This document shows, in pieces, positions 1-8,687 of a stretch of DNA of 64,000 nt. The stretch is taken from NCBI GenBank assembly GCA_002702705.1, contig PABH01000007.1:62001-126000 (forward strand). The letters are read 5' to 3'. The stretch is from Anaerolineaceae bacterium (lineage in GTDB: Bacteria > Chloroflexota > Anaerolineae > Anaerolineales > Anaerolineaceae). Both the position numbers and the translations under genes were made by a program. Below the pieces are notes generated by a model. It ran no database searches, had not been told where the DNA came from, and saw only the letters and a program-made list of their open reading frames with translations. Position 1 is the stretch's first letter. Every line of letters starts with the position of its first letter.

Positions 1-518
1 TGCGAGAAATAGTCGGCAATGGAACTTAACATCCGCATATAATGTTCTGCAGAAGGGGCCGTCCCCCAGAGATTTTCTATATTTGCCCCGGGAAAAACTT
101 CTACAGCTTGAATTATAGGATATAAATTGATTATTTGACTTATGCATTGGATAGTGCTTTGAATATCCGGACCGGTAGGAGATAAGGCCCAATCAGGTGC
201 ATTTACCAGGCGAATAAATAACTTTTGTTGAGAAGTTTGTAATGACCGAATGATCAAATCTAAATTCTGGGTATTGATCGTTTGAGTGGCTTCTGGTTGG
301 ATTTCAGCCCAGTTTACTTCAATTGCAACCAGATCAAAACTAGATTCTTGTAAAACACGCAAAGCATAATCCATTTGAGGCCCCTGTTCATACAGGGTCG
401 TTCCCAATTGAAATGCCGCGGTGCCCGATTCGGCTTTTGCAAATACTTGATTTGTAGGTAAAACAAAACAACAAATCAGGAGAATGCAAAGAATAAACCG
501 ACGATTTATGGTTTTCAT
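1..518 (-). CDS. Exported glycoside-hydrolase-like TIM-barrel protein (partial, C-terminus beyond window)
   Basis: The gene runs off the left edge, so only about 172 N-terminal residues are visible. It opens with MKTINRR, a hydrophobic core and a signal-peptide-like end near QVFAKAE, so the product is probably secreted. The rest (FDLVAIEVNWAEIQPE, then KLFIRLVNAPDW) has the alternating strands and the W/N/E-rich strand ends typical of cellulase-like TIM barrels. Its ATG at 518 overlaps the stop of the upstream 71-aa gene in an ATGA, which implies translational coupling and fixes the start. The exact family and substrate cannot be named, and catalytic residues cannot be assigned from the fragment. 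Confidence 0.75.
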   Translation of the reverse strand, partial: MKTINRRFILCILLICCFVLPTNQVFAKAESGTAAFQLGTTLYEQGPQMDYALRVLQESSFDLVAIEVNWAEIQPEATQTINTQNLDLIIRSLQTSQQKLFIRLVNAPDWALSPTGPDIQSTIQCISQIINLYPIIQAVEVFPGANIENLWGTAPSAEHYMRMLSSIADYFS

Positions 519-730
519 CTGGCCAGGTAATAAAACATATAACTCATGATCCCCATAATCAATCCGGAAAAACCTATTAAGGTGGATACTTTTCCAGTTC
601 TTATTAGTTCTTCATTTTTGATAATAGGGTAAACAAACCGAATAGTTTTTTGAACAAAGGGAGAATTATCCATAAGATTTAATAGCGATGACCAAAAATA
701 AACTTCAGAATTTTGTAATAGCGATTTCAT
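515..730 (-). CDS. Small single-pass membrane protein, 71 aa
   Basis: I do not recognise this protein. It has a polar N-terminal half and one hydrophobic segment near residues 48-68 (VSTLIGFSGLIMGIMSYMFYY), so it is probably a single-span membrane protein. A clear AAAAGGAGT Shine-Dalgarno lies just upstream of the ATG. It lies downstream of ftsZ and the 72-aa gene, and overlaps the exported TIM-barrel gene by 4 nt, so it is probably in the same transcript. A role in envelope or division is only a guess from position. Confidence 0.7.
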   Translation of the reverse strand: MKSLLQNSEVYFWSSLLNLMDNSPFVQKTIRFVYPIIKNEELIRTGKVSTLIGFSGLIMGIMSYMFYYLAR

Positions 731-742
731 TTTTACTCCTTT

Positions 743-961
743 TCATCTGGAGGTAGACATTTTGATTATTTTGCCTTTATCGTTTACTGTTACTCGTACA
801 ACGCGGGGAATTTTTGATCCGTTTGGAGCAATTCCAGTTCCCTTAAAAACCAGCACCAGCATATCATTTGGTTGAGGATGGCTGCTGGGTTTTTTGCCTT
901 GGACCTCAGGAAATTTTTTATATACTTTTTCGCAGATTTGATTAAGGGTTTTTGTATCCAT
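743..961 (-). CDS. Conserved-looking small protein, 72 aa
   Basis: No function recognised. The sequence is basic, with a helical N-terminus (TLNQICEKVYKKFPEV) and a C-terminal stretch of likely beta strands (LVLVFKGTGIAPNG, then RVVRVTVNDKGKIIKM). It has no signal peptide or membrane segment. It starts 6 nt after the ftsZ stop and ends 12 nt before the 71-aa gene, so it is co-transcribed with ftsZ. Its own ribosome-binding site is weak, consistent with re-initiation after ftsZ. The tight operon position supports it being real. Confidence 0.7.
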   Translation of the reverse strand: MDTKTLNQICEKVYKKFPEVQGKKPSSHPQPNDMLVLVFKGTGIAPNGSKIPRVVRVTVNDKGKIIKMSTSR

Positions 962-967
962 CAGGTT

Positions 968-2116
968 CTAATATGCTCGCTGGCGTTTTCGTAAAAATGC
1001 AGGAATATCAATATCTGCGGTGTTGGGAACAATTTCTGCCATTTGTGGCGATCTACGTTGGACATAAGGCGTCTCTTTTTTAACCGGTTCAAATATACTT
1101 CGTGCATTTTCTGTGGTGGTTTCACGTTGGGAAGAAACGGGGGTTGCCCCTAATCCTGTAATAACCAAAATTACTTCACATCGATCTTGAAGGCGGGAAT
1201 CTGTTAAGACACCTGGGATAATATCGGCTTCTGTGTGGGTCATTTCGTGGAGTTCTCTTAGTGCTTCCGTCATTTCGATAAAAGAAAGATCCTCACCAGC
1301 TGTGAAGTTAGCAATAATACCGGTTGCATTGGAAATATTCACAGAATCTAATAAGGGGTGATTTAATGCATTATGAATGGCTTGTTTCGCTTTGTCTTTT
1401 CCTTTTCCCATACCAATGGAAAGTAAAGAGCCACCACCCATTTTCATCATTTGACGAATATGAGAGAAATCTACATTGATATATCCTGTTTGATTAATTA
1501 ATTCTGATATCCCTTGGATACCCTGCCGTAAAACATCATCTGCCAAACGAAAAGCCATATCCAAAGGAAGATCACGAGGTGCAACTTTTAATAAACGATC
1601 ATTCGGAATTGTAATTAAAGTATCTACATGTTTTCGGAGTCGATTGAGACCTTCCATCGCATTTTTTTGGCGGCGGCCTAATTCAAATGAAAAAGGTGTT
1701 GTAACAATGGCTACGGTAACCGCCCCAATATATTTTGCGACTTGAGCTGCAATCGAAATGGAACCTGTTCCGGTTCCACCCCCCATGCCTGCTGCCAAGA
1801 AGACCATATCCGCCCCATCTAATGCATCCAATAAGGTTTGAAAGCTTTCTTTAGCGGCTTCGTAACCAACCTCAAAATTTCCTCCAGCACCTAATCCTCG
1901 TGTTAATACCGGTCCGAGTTGGATTTTTGTTGGAGCCAGGCTGTCTTTTAATGCTTGTGCATCTGTATTGGCAGCAATAAAGTCAATCCCTGTTAAGCCG
2001 AATTCGATCATACGATTAATTGCGTTGGATCCTCCACCGCCCAGACCAACCACTTTTAACACTGGTTGTGAAGATAAAAAATTAAAATCATTTGTCATTG
2101 GTTTTGAATTATCCAT
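968..2116 (-). CDS. ftsZ: Cell division GTPase FtsZ, with a changed T7-loop residue
   Basis: Tubulin-like GTPase that polymerises into the Z ring at midcell. The 382 residues contain the N-terminal nucleotide loop (VVGLGGGGSNAINRM), the signature GGGTGTG at 112-118, the PFSFE region, and a C-terminal peptide (DIDIPAFLRKRQ) of the kind that binds FtsA/SepF-like partners. The synergy loop reads INVDFSHIRQMM: Asn214 and Asp216 are kept, but the position equal to E. coli Asp212 is His219. That residue is one of two acids that complete the GTPase site of the neighbouring subunit, so activity may be altered. The start has a GAGAGGT ribosome-binding site inside the end of the upstream gene, 3 nt away. 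No ftsA, ftsQ or mur genes are adjacent. Confidence 0.95.
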   Translation of the reverse strand: MDNSKPMTNDFNFLSSQPVLKVVGLGGGGSNAINRMIEFGLTGIDFIAANTDAQALKDSLAPTKIQLGPVLTRGLGAGGNFEVGYEAAKESFQTLLDALDGADMVFLAAGMGGGTGTGSISIAAQVAKYIGAVTVAIVTTPFSFELGRRQKNAMEGLNRLRKHVDTLITIPNDRLLKVAPRDLPLDMAFRLADDVLRQGIQGISELINQTGYINVDFSHIRQMMKMGGGSLLSIGMGKGKDKAKQAIHNALNHPLLDSVNISNATGIIANFTAGEDLSFIEMTEALRELHEMTHTEADIIPGVLTDSRLQDRCEVILVITGLGATPVSSQRETTTENARSIFEPVKKETPYVQRRSPQMAEIVPNTADIDIPAFLRKRQRAY

Positions 2117-2119
2117 CGT

Positions 2120-3433
2120 TTACCTCTCTGCCAATTGTGTTGCAATACTCGTGCCATCCCCGCTGATTCGCTCAACAAAACTGCCTGCAGAGCGAATATC
2201 CTGTAATTTTTCTTCCGGAAAAGTTTGCGGGTTGCCAATAATAGTGACTTTTGACGCTAGTTTGGCCTCTTCGATTGAAAACCCGATGGTTGCTTTGTGT
2301 TTTTTAATGAAAGGTTGTATCACTTCAAGATGCCAATCAGCGATTCCCCATTCATAGGTTGGCAATAAAACGTAATGTTTTATTGGGTGTTTTTGACTTG
2401 ACGTGGTTTCGGTTTCTGGATTTACATTTATTAATTCATCGTGTTGATTTGTGTTACTGGGGATTTCTGGGATGAGACAATGTTCACCCTGATACCAGCC
2501 ATGGTGATAATAAGGTGTTCCTTCATCAGAAGCCAATAACCAGAAATTACAGCACATAACATCAGACGGAATCGATTCTTGATTGGATATTGTTGAGATG
2601 GATAGTTGTTTAATGATTTCTGCCTGGTCATCCCAAACTTGGTTGGAAAGCGGGGTTTTCGATAAAAATTTTTCTGGAAAACTGGGAAATCCGCTTTGCA
2701 GCATAATAATGGGTACATTTTTTTGTAATAGACTGTGGGTAATTGATAAATACCATTCAAAAATCCGAAAACCTTGTTGGTCTTCAGAGTCTTCTGGAGT
2801 GAAGTAGGGGCGAGTTTGGGGCCAACGTTGTGGACCACCTAATCCCCAATTCAAATTTCGCTGATTGGTGTGCCCATAAGCGGATAACACAAGATTTTGA
2901 AGAATTGAATCCTGTTTTCGGCGTACCAATCCTTTAATTGCTCCCCGTAAAAAAGCGGTGTCCCAGTAATTTCCTCCAGGCTCTAAAGGAGGGAAGACAG
3001 GAATTAATCCTTCATCTAATACGATTCGGGCGATTGGAATATATTGGTCCAAGAACCGATCAACCAGATCTTGTTGGGTCCAACTGGCTGTTTTCCAGGA
3101 AGATTTTTGATTGGGCCGGTCAAAAAGTATAACGTAACGGACACCCCAACGAGCATACACTTGTAATAAGATTTTAAAATCCTTGGATTGGGGTAATTGA
3201 TCGATTGGTAAATTAAATTCAATAATTGGTTGGATATTGGCTTTAATTAACGCTCTTAGAAAAAATTCAGGGATTGCACGTTCTGCATCTGCTTTTAGAA
3301 TTAACCAGTTGATTTTTTTTTGGCGAAAAATAGGCAGCCAATGCTTTAGGTCATCAATCCGATAATGGATTGTATCAGGATAATAATGTAAGCCAATACG
3401 AGTATTGTGAATTTGATTATCAGTTTCTGTCAT
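2120..3433 (-). CDS. Cytoplasmic TIM-barrel protein of unknown function, 437 aa
   Basis: No signal peptide is visible. Residues about 10-300 alternate helices and strands as in glycoside-hydrolase-like TIM barrels (RIGLHYYPDTIHYR, then NIQPIIEFNLP, WGVRYVILFDRP, GLIPVFPPLEPGG). The C-terminal 100 residues form a separate domain (HYVLLPTYEWGIADWHLEVI, ending DGTSIATQLAER). It is the first gene of the cluster holding ftsZ and ends 3 nt before it. The start has an AGGGATTCC-like site. The cluster ends with a second, exported TIM-barrel protein, which is suggestive of cell-wall sugar metabolism. I cannot identify catalytic residues with confidence. Confidence 0.7.
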   Translation of the reverse strand: MTETDNQIHNTRIGLHYYPDTIHYRIDDLKHWLPIFRQKKINWLILKADAERAIPEFFLRALIKANIQPIIEFNLPIDQLPQSKDFKILLQVYARWGVRYVILFDRPNQKSSWKTASWTQQDLVDRFLDQYIPIARIVLDEGLIPVFPPLEPGGNYWDTAFLRGAIKGLVRRKQDSILQNLVLSAYGHTNQRNLNWGLGGPQRWPQTRPYFTPEDSEDQQGFRIFEWYLSITHSLLQKNVPIIMLQSGFPSFPEKFLSKTPLSNQVWDDQAEIIKQLSISTISNQESIPSDVMCCNFWLLASDEGTPYYHHGWYQGEHCLIPEIPSNTNQHDELINVNPETETTSSQKHPIKHYVLLPTYEWGIADWHLEVIQPFIKKHKATIGFSIEEAKLASKVTIIGNPQTFPEEKLQDIRSAGSFVERISGDGTSIATQLAER

Positions 3434-3584
3434 AGGAATCCCTGTAAAAATAGAATTGTTTCATATGTAGCAAGAGTTATGCCAAACAGATTAGATTGCA
3501 GTGTGTATATGTACAATATTTCGGTTCTTTATTTACCGTAAATTTATGGTTATATGGATAAGGTTTGTGTAGAATGTTAAATGA

Positions 3585-3590
3585 TATAAT
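3585..3590 (+). promoter_or_regulatory. Extended -10 box for a leaderless SDR gene
   Basis: TATAAT preceded by TGA makes an extended -10 element. It ends 8 nt before the ATG at 3599, so transcription should start at or next to the A of the start codon. No Shine-Dalgarno fits in that space. The -35 region is weak, as is usual with an extended -10. Confidence 0.6.
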
Positions 3591-3598
3591 TATTAATT

Positions 3599-4492
3599 AT
3601 GATTTTGGTGACAGGTGGAACAGGATTTATAGGCAAACATCTCGTACGTGAGTTGGTTTCTTTAGGGTTACCGGTACGAACATTGATAAAACCTTCCTCA
3701 AAATCACCTAATTTACCAACCGGAATACCGGTGGATGTTACTGTGTGCAGTTTAAATGATGAGCGTGGCCTAATGGCTGCATTAAAAGATGTTGATATTA
3801 TTTTTCATTTAGCCGGTACGGAACGTTTAGCTACTCGTGCGGATTTAAGTGGGGTTGATATAAATGGCACTCGCACATTGGTTCAAGCTGCTACGAAGAG
3901 TCAGATTGAACGTTTTTTTTATTTAAGCCACCTCGGAGCAGACCAGAATTCTGCCTATCCAGTGTTAAAAGCGAAAGCTTTGGCAGAAAAAGCAATTGTA
4001 AATAGTAATCTGCCTTACACAATATTTCGTAGTTCACATGTTTTTGGTCCTGGAGATCAATTTGTTACCTCCATAGCGAATGTTTTAAAACGATCTCCTG
4101 GGCTTTTCTTAATGCCTAGTGAAGGTGAAACAGCTTTACAACCATTATGGATTGAGGATTTGATTGCCTGTTTCGTACTTTCTATTCAAGATCAATCTCA
4201 TATCAATCAATATTTTGATATCGGTGGTGGAGAAATATTTACTTTCCGTGAAATAGTCGAGAAGATATTAAATCAAATTAACCTTAATCGAATCTTATTA
4301 AATTTTTCACCACCTTATTTACGCATGTTTTCCGTTTTTGTAGATCAATATTTTCCCCGATTTCCATTATCACTTTATTGGTTAGATGCATTGGCTGAAG
4401 ATCGAACCACGAATTTGGATGTGTTACCTAGATTGTTCGGGATTCTACCTGCTAGATTTGAAAATAAACTATCGTTTTTATCGGAGTTATGA
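3599..4492 (+). CDS. NAD(P)-dependent epimerase/dehydratase-like SDR protein
   Basis: Extended/atypical short-chain dehydrogenase fold. The Rossmann motif is at the very N-terminus (LVTGGTGFIGKHL, residues 3-15) and is followed by DVDIIFHLAGTERLA near 64-78. The active-site region reads FYLSHLGADQNSAYPVLKAKALAEK, so the classic YxxxK is present as YPVLK. The 297-residue length suits NmrA/NDUFA9-type SDRs that act on nucleotide sugars or quinone-linked substrates, but the substrate is unknown. The mRNA looks leaderless. The GH57 gene follows after 27 nt. Confidence 0.85.
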   Translation: MILVTGGTGFIGKHLVRELVSLGLPVRTLIKPSSKSPNLPTGIPVDVTVCSLNDERGLMAALKDVDIIFHLAGTERLATRADLSGVDINGTRTLVQAATKSQIERFFYLSHLGADQNSAYPVLKAKALAEKAIVNSNLPYTIFRSSHVFGPGDQFVTSIANVLKRSPGLFLMPSEGETALQPLWIEDLIACFVLSIQDQSHINQYFDIGGGEIFTFREIVEKILNQINLNRILLNFSPPYLRMFSVFVDQYFPRFPLSLYWLDALAEDRTTNLDVLPRLFGILPARFENKLSFLSEL

Positions 4493-4519
4493 TTATTTGT
4501 TGAAAGAGGTTTATTGTTT

Positions 4520-5929
4520 ATGGGCGAGTTAGCATTTTGTGTTCATGGTCATTTTTACCAACCCGTACGAGAAGATCCGATTAATGGCACTATCCCTGAT
4601 GAACGCGGGGCAATGCCATTTCGCAATTGGAATGAACTGATTTTTAACCATTGTTACAAGCCCAATGCGGAGTTGGGTAATTTTGAACGAATTAGTTTTA
4701 ATTTTGGACCAACTTTATTTCGATGGATGGAAGAGCAACATCCGGACACTTATAGAAATATTATCGAGCAAGATCGCCGCAATTATGAAAAATATGGGGT
4801 CGGAAATGCACTGGCACAATCTTATCACCATACCATCTTGCCTCTGGCATCCAGTCAGGATAAACAAACACAAATAAGATGGGGAATCGCGGATTATGAA
4901 CATCGTTTTGGACATAAACCGAGCGGGATGTGGCTGCCGGAAGCAGCCGTTGATTTAGAAAGTTTAACCATTATGGCTGAAATGGGGGTAATCTTCACCA
5001 TATTAGCGCCATGGCAGGCTGATACGTTTTCATTGGATTATACTCAGCCATATCTGGTGGATTTGCCGGGTGGTAAACAAATCACTGTATTTTTTTATCA
5101 GCAGGATCTAAGTACCCAGATTAGTTTTGATCCCGCTTCAACTGAAAACGCGGATCGATTTGCGGCGAACAGCATTTTGCCTCGTCTTAAGTCATTTTCT
5201 GGAGAAAACCGAGCTCGATTTATTATGGTTGCTTCGGATGGCGAGTTGTATGGACATCACCAACCTTATCGGGATAAATTTTTAGCACATCTTATGAATG
5301 GTGCATTAACGGAAAGAAATGTATCTCATGTATTTCCGGCTCTATGGTTATTAAAACATCCTGCTACGGAAAAGATTAAAATCAAGGAATATACCTCCTG
5401 GAGCTGCCATCATGGTGTTGAACGCTGGCGTGGGATTTGTGATTGCACAATTCATAGTGATTGGAAACAATCACTCAAACAAGCAATCGATGAGACTGCT
5501 GCCTTTATTGATACGGTTTATGTTGAGACTTTGGCTACTTATGATGTGGATCCCTGGACTTTTCGTGATGATTATATCCGGGTGATTTTGGGACAAATCT
5601 CTGAATCAGAATTTATCCGGTCATGGATTCCCAATATCAGCCCTTCTGATCTGCAGACAATCTCATTATTGATGAGAGGCCAAATAAACCGCCAGCGAAT
5701 GTACACATCTTGCGGTTGGTTTTTTGATGATTTTGATCGGATTGAACCGATCAATGTGGTCTCTTATGCAGCCCAAGCTTTATATTGGATCAGTCGTGTT
5801 TCCGGTAAAAATTACATGGAGCAGCTGCTGCCAAGTTATAAAAAAATATCAAGTTGGCGTTCTAATTTAAATGGTGCAGATGTTTTTCAAGCACAGTGGC
5901 ATAAAGCAACCGCCGCATTTGAAGTGTGA
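4520..5929 (+). CDS. Glycoside hydrolase family 57 protein
   Basis: GH57 enzymes act on alpha-glucans (amylase, amylopullulanase or branching activities). The family start HGHFYQPVREDP is at about residues 8-19. A WLPEAA motif near residue 138 carries the likely catalytic nucleophile Glu, and SDGELYGHHQPY near 238 carries the likely acid/base Asp. The 469-residue length covers the catalytic barrel plus a helical domain. I chose ATG 4520 because GAGGT lies 9 nt upstream; a TTG six bases earlier is too close to that site. The substrate is not certain, but it fits with the glg/malQ genes further along the window. Confidence 0.88.
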   Translation: MGELAFCVHGHFYQPVREDPINGTIPDERGAMPFRNWNELIFNHCYKPNAELGNFERISFNFGPTLFRWMEEQHPDTYRNIIEQDRRNYEKYGVGNALAQSYHHTILPLASSQDKQTQIRWGIADYEHRFGHKPSGMWLPEAAVDLESLTIMAEMGVIFTILAPWQADTFSLDYTQPYLVDLPGGKQITVFFYQQDLSTQISFDPASTENADRFAANSILPRLKSFSGENRARFIMVASDGELYGHHQPYRDKFLAHLMNGALTERNVSHVFPALWLLKHPATEKIKIKEYTSWSCHHGVERWRGICDCTIHSDWKQSLKQAIDETAAFIDTVYVETLATYDVDPWTFRDDYIRVILGQISESEFIRSWIPNISPSDLQTISLLMRGQINRQRMYTSCGWFFDDFDRIEPINVVSYAAQALYWISRVSGKNYMEQLLPSYKKISSWRSNLNGADVFQAQWHKATAAFEV

Positions 5930-5945
5930 TTCTCACATTTTATTA

Positions 5946-8522
5946 TTATTTTTCTGTAAATTTCTTTTTCCATTCGTATAAAACGTTAATCGCTTCGATT
6001 GGAGAAATGGTATTAATATCTATTTCTTCCAATGATTTTAGTATTGGGTTAGTTTCAGGGAAAAGTTGTAATTGCTGAGGCGAAGCTACTTCTTGTAGAT
6101 TAATGGCTTGGCCGGATGAATTCTCGAGTTGTTTAAGGATTTCTGAGGCTCGTTGGACAACGGTCTTTGGCAGCCCAGCGAGCTGGCCCACATGGATACC
6201 ATATGATCGATCTGCTGCTCCTGGAATGATTTTGTGTAAAAAGATAACGGTGTTATCCGCTTCGGAGACAGCCACATTATAGTTTCTTACACCGGGTAAC
6301 AATTCACTCAATTGGGTAAGTTCGTGATAATGAGTGGCAAATAAAGTTCTGGCACGAATTTTTGGATGGTTATGGATGTACTCAATTACAGCCCAGGCAA
6401 TTGAAAGCCCATCGTATGTCGATGTACCGCGTCCGATTTCATCTAAAATCAACAGACTTCGGTTGGTAGCATGATTTAGAATATTTGCTGTCTCAATCAT
6501 TTCAACCATAAAAGTAGATTGCCCGGCATGAATCTCATCCTGGGCTCCGATGCGAGTAAATATGCGATCTGTTAATCCGATTTCTGCATTTTTTGCTGGT
6601 ACAAAAGAACCGATTTGTGCCATTAGGACAATTAAAGCCACCTGTCTTAAGAATGTGCTTTTTCCGCTCATATTCGGCCCAGTGATTAATCGGATGATCT
6701 CACCATTTTCAAAAATAGCATCATTGGGGACAAATCTTTTTTGCGCCATTGAAGTTTCAACAACTGGATGTCTTCCATCTTCAATATGTAAGGTGTGATT
6801 ATCATTTAATGTAGGGCGAACATAATTACCTAGAACTGCTGCGTTTGCCAATGCATTTAACACATCGAGGGTGGCTAATCCGTTGGCGGTTTCGAGTATT
6901 TTTTTGCTAGAGTTCGCAAGCGTTTCACAAATTTGTTTAAATATTCTTCCTTCAATATCACGAATTCGTTCTTCCGCATTTAGTACCAAAGTTTCATATT
7001 CTTTTAATTCCGGGGTAATATATCTTTCTGCATTAACTAAGGTTTGTTTTCGAATGTAATTGTCAGGTGCGCTTTTTGTGTTGGATTTTGAAATTTCAAT
7101 AAAGTATCCAAAAACTTTGTTGTATCCGACTTTCAGATTCTTAATCCCAGTTCGATCTCTTTCAATTGTTTCCAGGTTATCAATCCAATCTCTAGCATGT
7201 TGTGAGGCTTGAACAACCTGATCAAGTTCATTGGCATATCCTTCTCGAATAATACCTGTATTTTGTAAAGTGGCAGGGGGTTCATCATTAATGGATGCTG
7301 TTAATAGTTCTAATTCCTGAGAGCATGGTTTTATGGAATTTAGGACTTCATTTAAGGATGTGGGTATAGAATCAGAAAAAAGACTTTTGATCTCAGGGAG
7401 GATGGTTAATGTACTTCGAATCGATACCAGATCTCGAGGATTTGCATGTCCTGTAATAACCCGGGTAGTTAACCGTTCAAGGTCATAAATTGATTTTAAC
7501 AATTGATTCAATTCAGCTCGTAGTAATCCGTTTTGAACAAAAAAAGAGACACTTTCTTGTCTTTTATTTATTTCAGGAATGTTTAATAATGGTTTATTTA
7601 CCCACTGTCGAATCAATCGGTGTCCCATGGGGGTAATTGTATGGTCCAAAACACTTAATAATGAACCTTCCACCTGCCCATTACGGATGGTTTCCGTTAA
7701 TTCAAGGTTTCTACGTGTAGCTGCATCCAGATTCATAAATTCCGAAATGGCATAAACCGAGATACTTGATAAAAGTTTTAATGCCGCAGGTTGTGTATCT
7801 TTAAGATAATCAAGTATTGCTCCACCGGCCTGTATTGCTAGAGAATACCCTTTTAATCCAAAGCCTTCTAATGTACTTACATTAAAATGGTTTTTTAAGT
7901 TTTGTTCACAACGTGCAGCCTCAAAATGCCAGGATGGATAATGGGTCACATGATTAGTAAATCCATTCGGAAAGGAGATACTATCTTGAATCAAGATTTC
8001 CGCTGGATTTAACCGTTTGATTTCCGTGCGAAAGTCATTTTCGGGTTCATCAGTTTTAATTTCGGTTACGGAGAATTCACCAGTAGTAATATCAACGTAA
8101 GCTAAACCTACCTTCTTTTCAGAAAGTATTGCACTGACCAGGTAATTATTCTGTTCTTTGTTTAACATGCCCGGTTCGGTTACAGTTCCAGGAGTGACCA
8201 CTCGCACCACTTCGCGATGGACAATTCCCTTACCAGTCGCTTCACCAATTTGCTCTGCAATGGCGACATGATATCCTTTAGAAATTAATCGCGTTAAATA
8301 ATTTTCTGCTGCATGGTAAGGAATCCCGGCCATTGGGATGCGCATCCCTTTGGATACGTTTCTGGATGTCAGAACGATGTCCAATTCCCGAGAAGTTGTC
8401 TCAGCATCTTCATCAAATGTCTCGTAAAAATCGCCAAGCCGAAAAAAGACAATTGCATCTGGGTATTGTTCTTTAATATCTAAATATTGACGGCGGATTG
8501 GGGTGGTATCATCAGTACTCAT
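5946..8522 (-). CDS. mutS: DNA mismatch repair ATPase MutS
   Basis: MutS recognises base mispairs and small loops and starts mismatch repair. The mismatch-reading motif is GDFYETF near residue 30. Walker A is GPNMSGKS near 611-618, Walker B is LLILDEIGRGTSTYDG, and the ATPase composite-site region follows (FATHYHEL). The C-terminal helix-turn-helix is present (PKTVVQRASEILKQLE). The length of 858 is normal. A longer form beginning at a TTG (8546) is possible, but a TTGCAC-17-TAGAAT promoter puts the transcript start on ATG 8522, so I chose that. No mutL is in the window. Confidence 0.95.
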   Translation of the reverse strand: MSTDDTTPIRRQYLDIKEQYPDAIVFFRLGDFYETFDEDAETTSRELDIVLTSRNVSKGMRIPMAGIPYHAAENYLTRLISKGYHVAIAEQIGEATGKGIVHREVVRVVTPGTVTEPGMLNKEQNNYLVSAILSEKKVGLAYVDITTGEFSVTEIKTDEPENDFRTEIKRLNPAEILIQDSISFPNGFTNHVTHYPSWHFEAARCEQNLKNHFNVSTLEGFGLKGYSLAIQAGGAILDYLKDTQPAALKLLSSISVYAISEFMNLDAATRRNLELTETIRNGQVEGSLLSVLDHTITPMGHRLIRQWVNKPLLNIPEINKRQESVSFFVQNGLLRAELNQLLKSIYDLERLTTRVITGHANPRDLVSIRSTLTILPEIKSLFSDSIPTSLNEVLNSIKPCSQELELLTASINDEPPATLQNTGIIREGYANELDQVVQASQHARDWIDNLETIERDRTGIKNLKVGYNKVFGYFIEISKSNTKSAPDNYIRKQTLVNAERYITPELKEYETLVLNAEERIRDIEGRIFKQICETLANSSKKILETANGLATLDVLNALANAAVLGNYVRPTLNDNHTLHIEDGRHPVVETSMAQKRFVPNDAIFENGEIIRLITGPNMSGKSTFLRQVALIVLMAQIGSFVPAKNAEIGLTDRIFTRIGAQDEIHAGQSTFMVEMIETANILNHATNRSLLILDEIGRGTSTYDGLSIAWAVIEYIHNHPKIRARTLFATHYHELTQLSELLPGVRNYNVAVSEADNTVIFLHKIIPGAADRSYGIHVGQLAGLPKTVVQRASEILKQLENSSGQAINLQEVASPQQLQLFPETNPILKSLEEIDINTISPIEAINVLYEWKKKFTEK

Positions 8523-8530
8523 AAGTATTG

Positions 8531-8559
8531 ATTCTAAGATGTCCAAGGAAAATGTGCAA
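8531..8559 (-). promoter_or_regulatory. Promoter of leaderless mutS
   Basis: On the minus strand TTGCAC (8554-8559) and TAGAAT (8531-8536) are separated by 17 nt. The -10 box ends 8 nt before ATG 8522, so the mRNA should begin at the start codon. There is no Shine-Dalgarno. Confidence 0.65.
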
Positions 8560-8687
8560 GCCCGAAAGACCTAAAACCTTATGATTTAATTAATCCGGAT
8601 GTAATTTCCTTTGTTTTGATATACAATAAAGTTCAATTTTATTTTTGATCAGGTAAAGGGGTCAATTTTTCACAGGTGAGGTAAGGA

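Noticed and set aside
2431-3222. ORFs overlapping the TIM-barrel gene on both strands
   Set aside because: They have no family-like sequence or ribosome-binding sites and lie inside a gene with good coding character.
5925-5945. Small hairpin TGTGA/TCACA after the GH57 gene
   Set aside because: The stem is only 5 bp; the T-rich tail alone is not enough to call a terminator.
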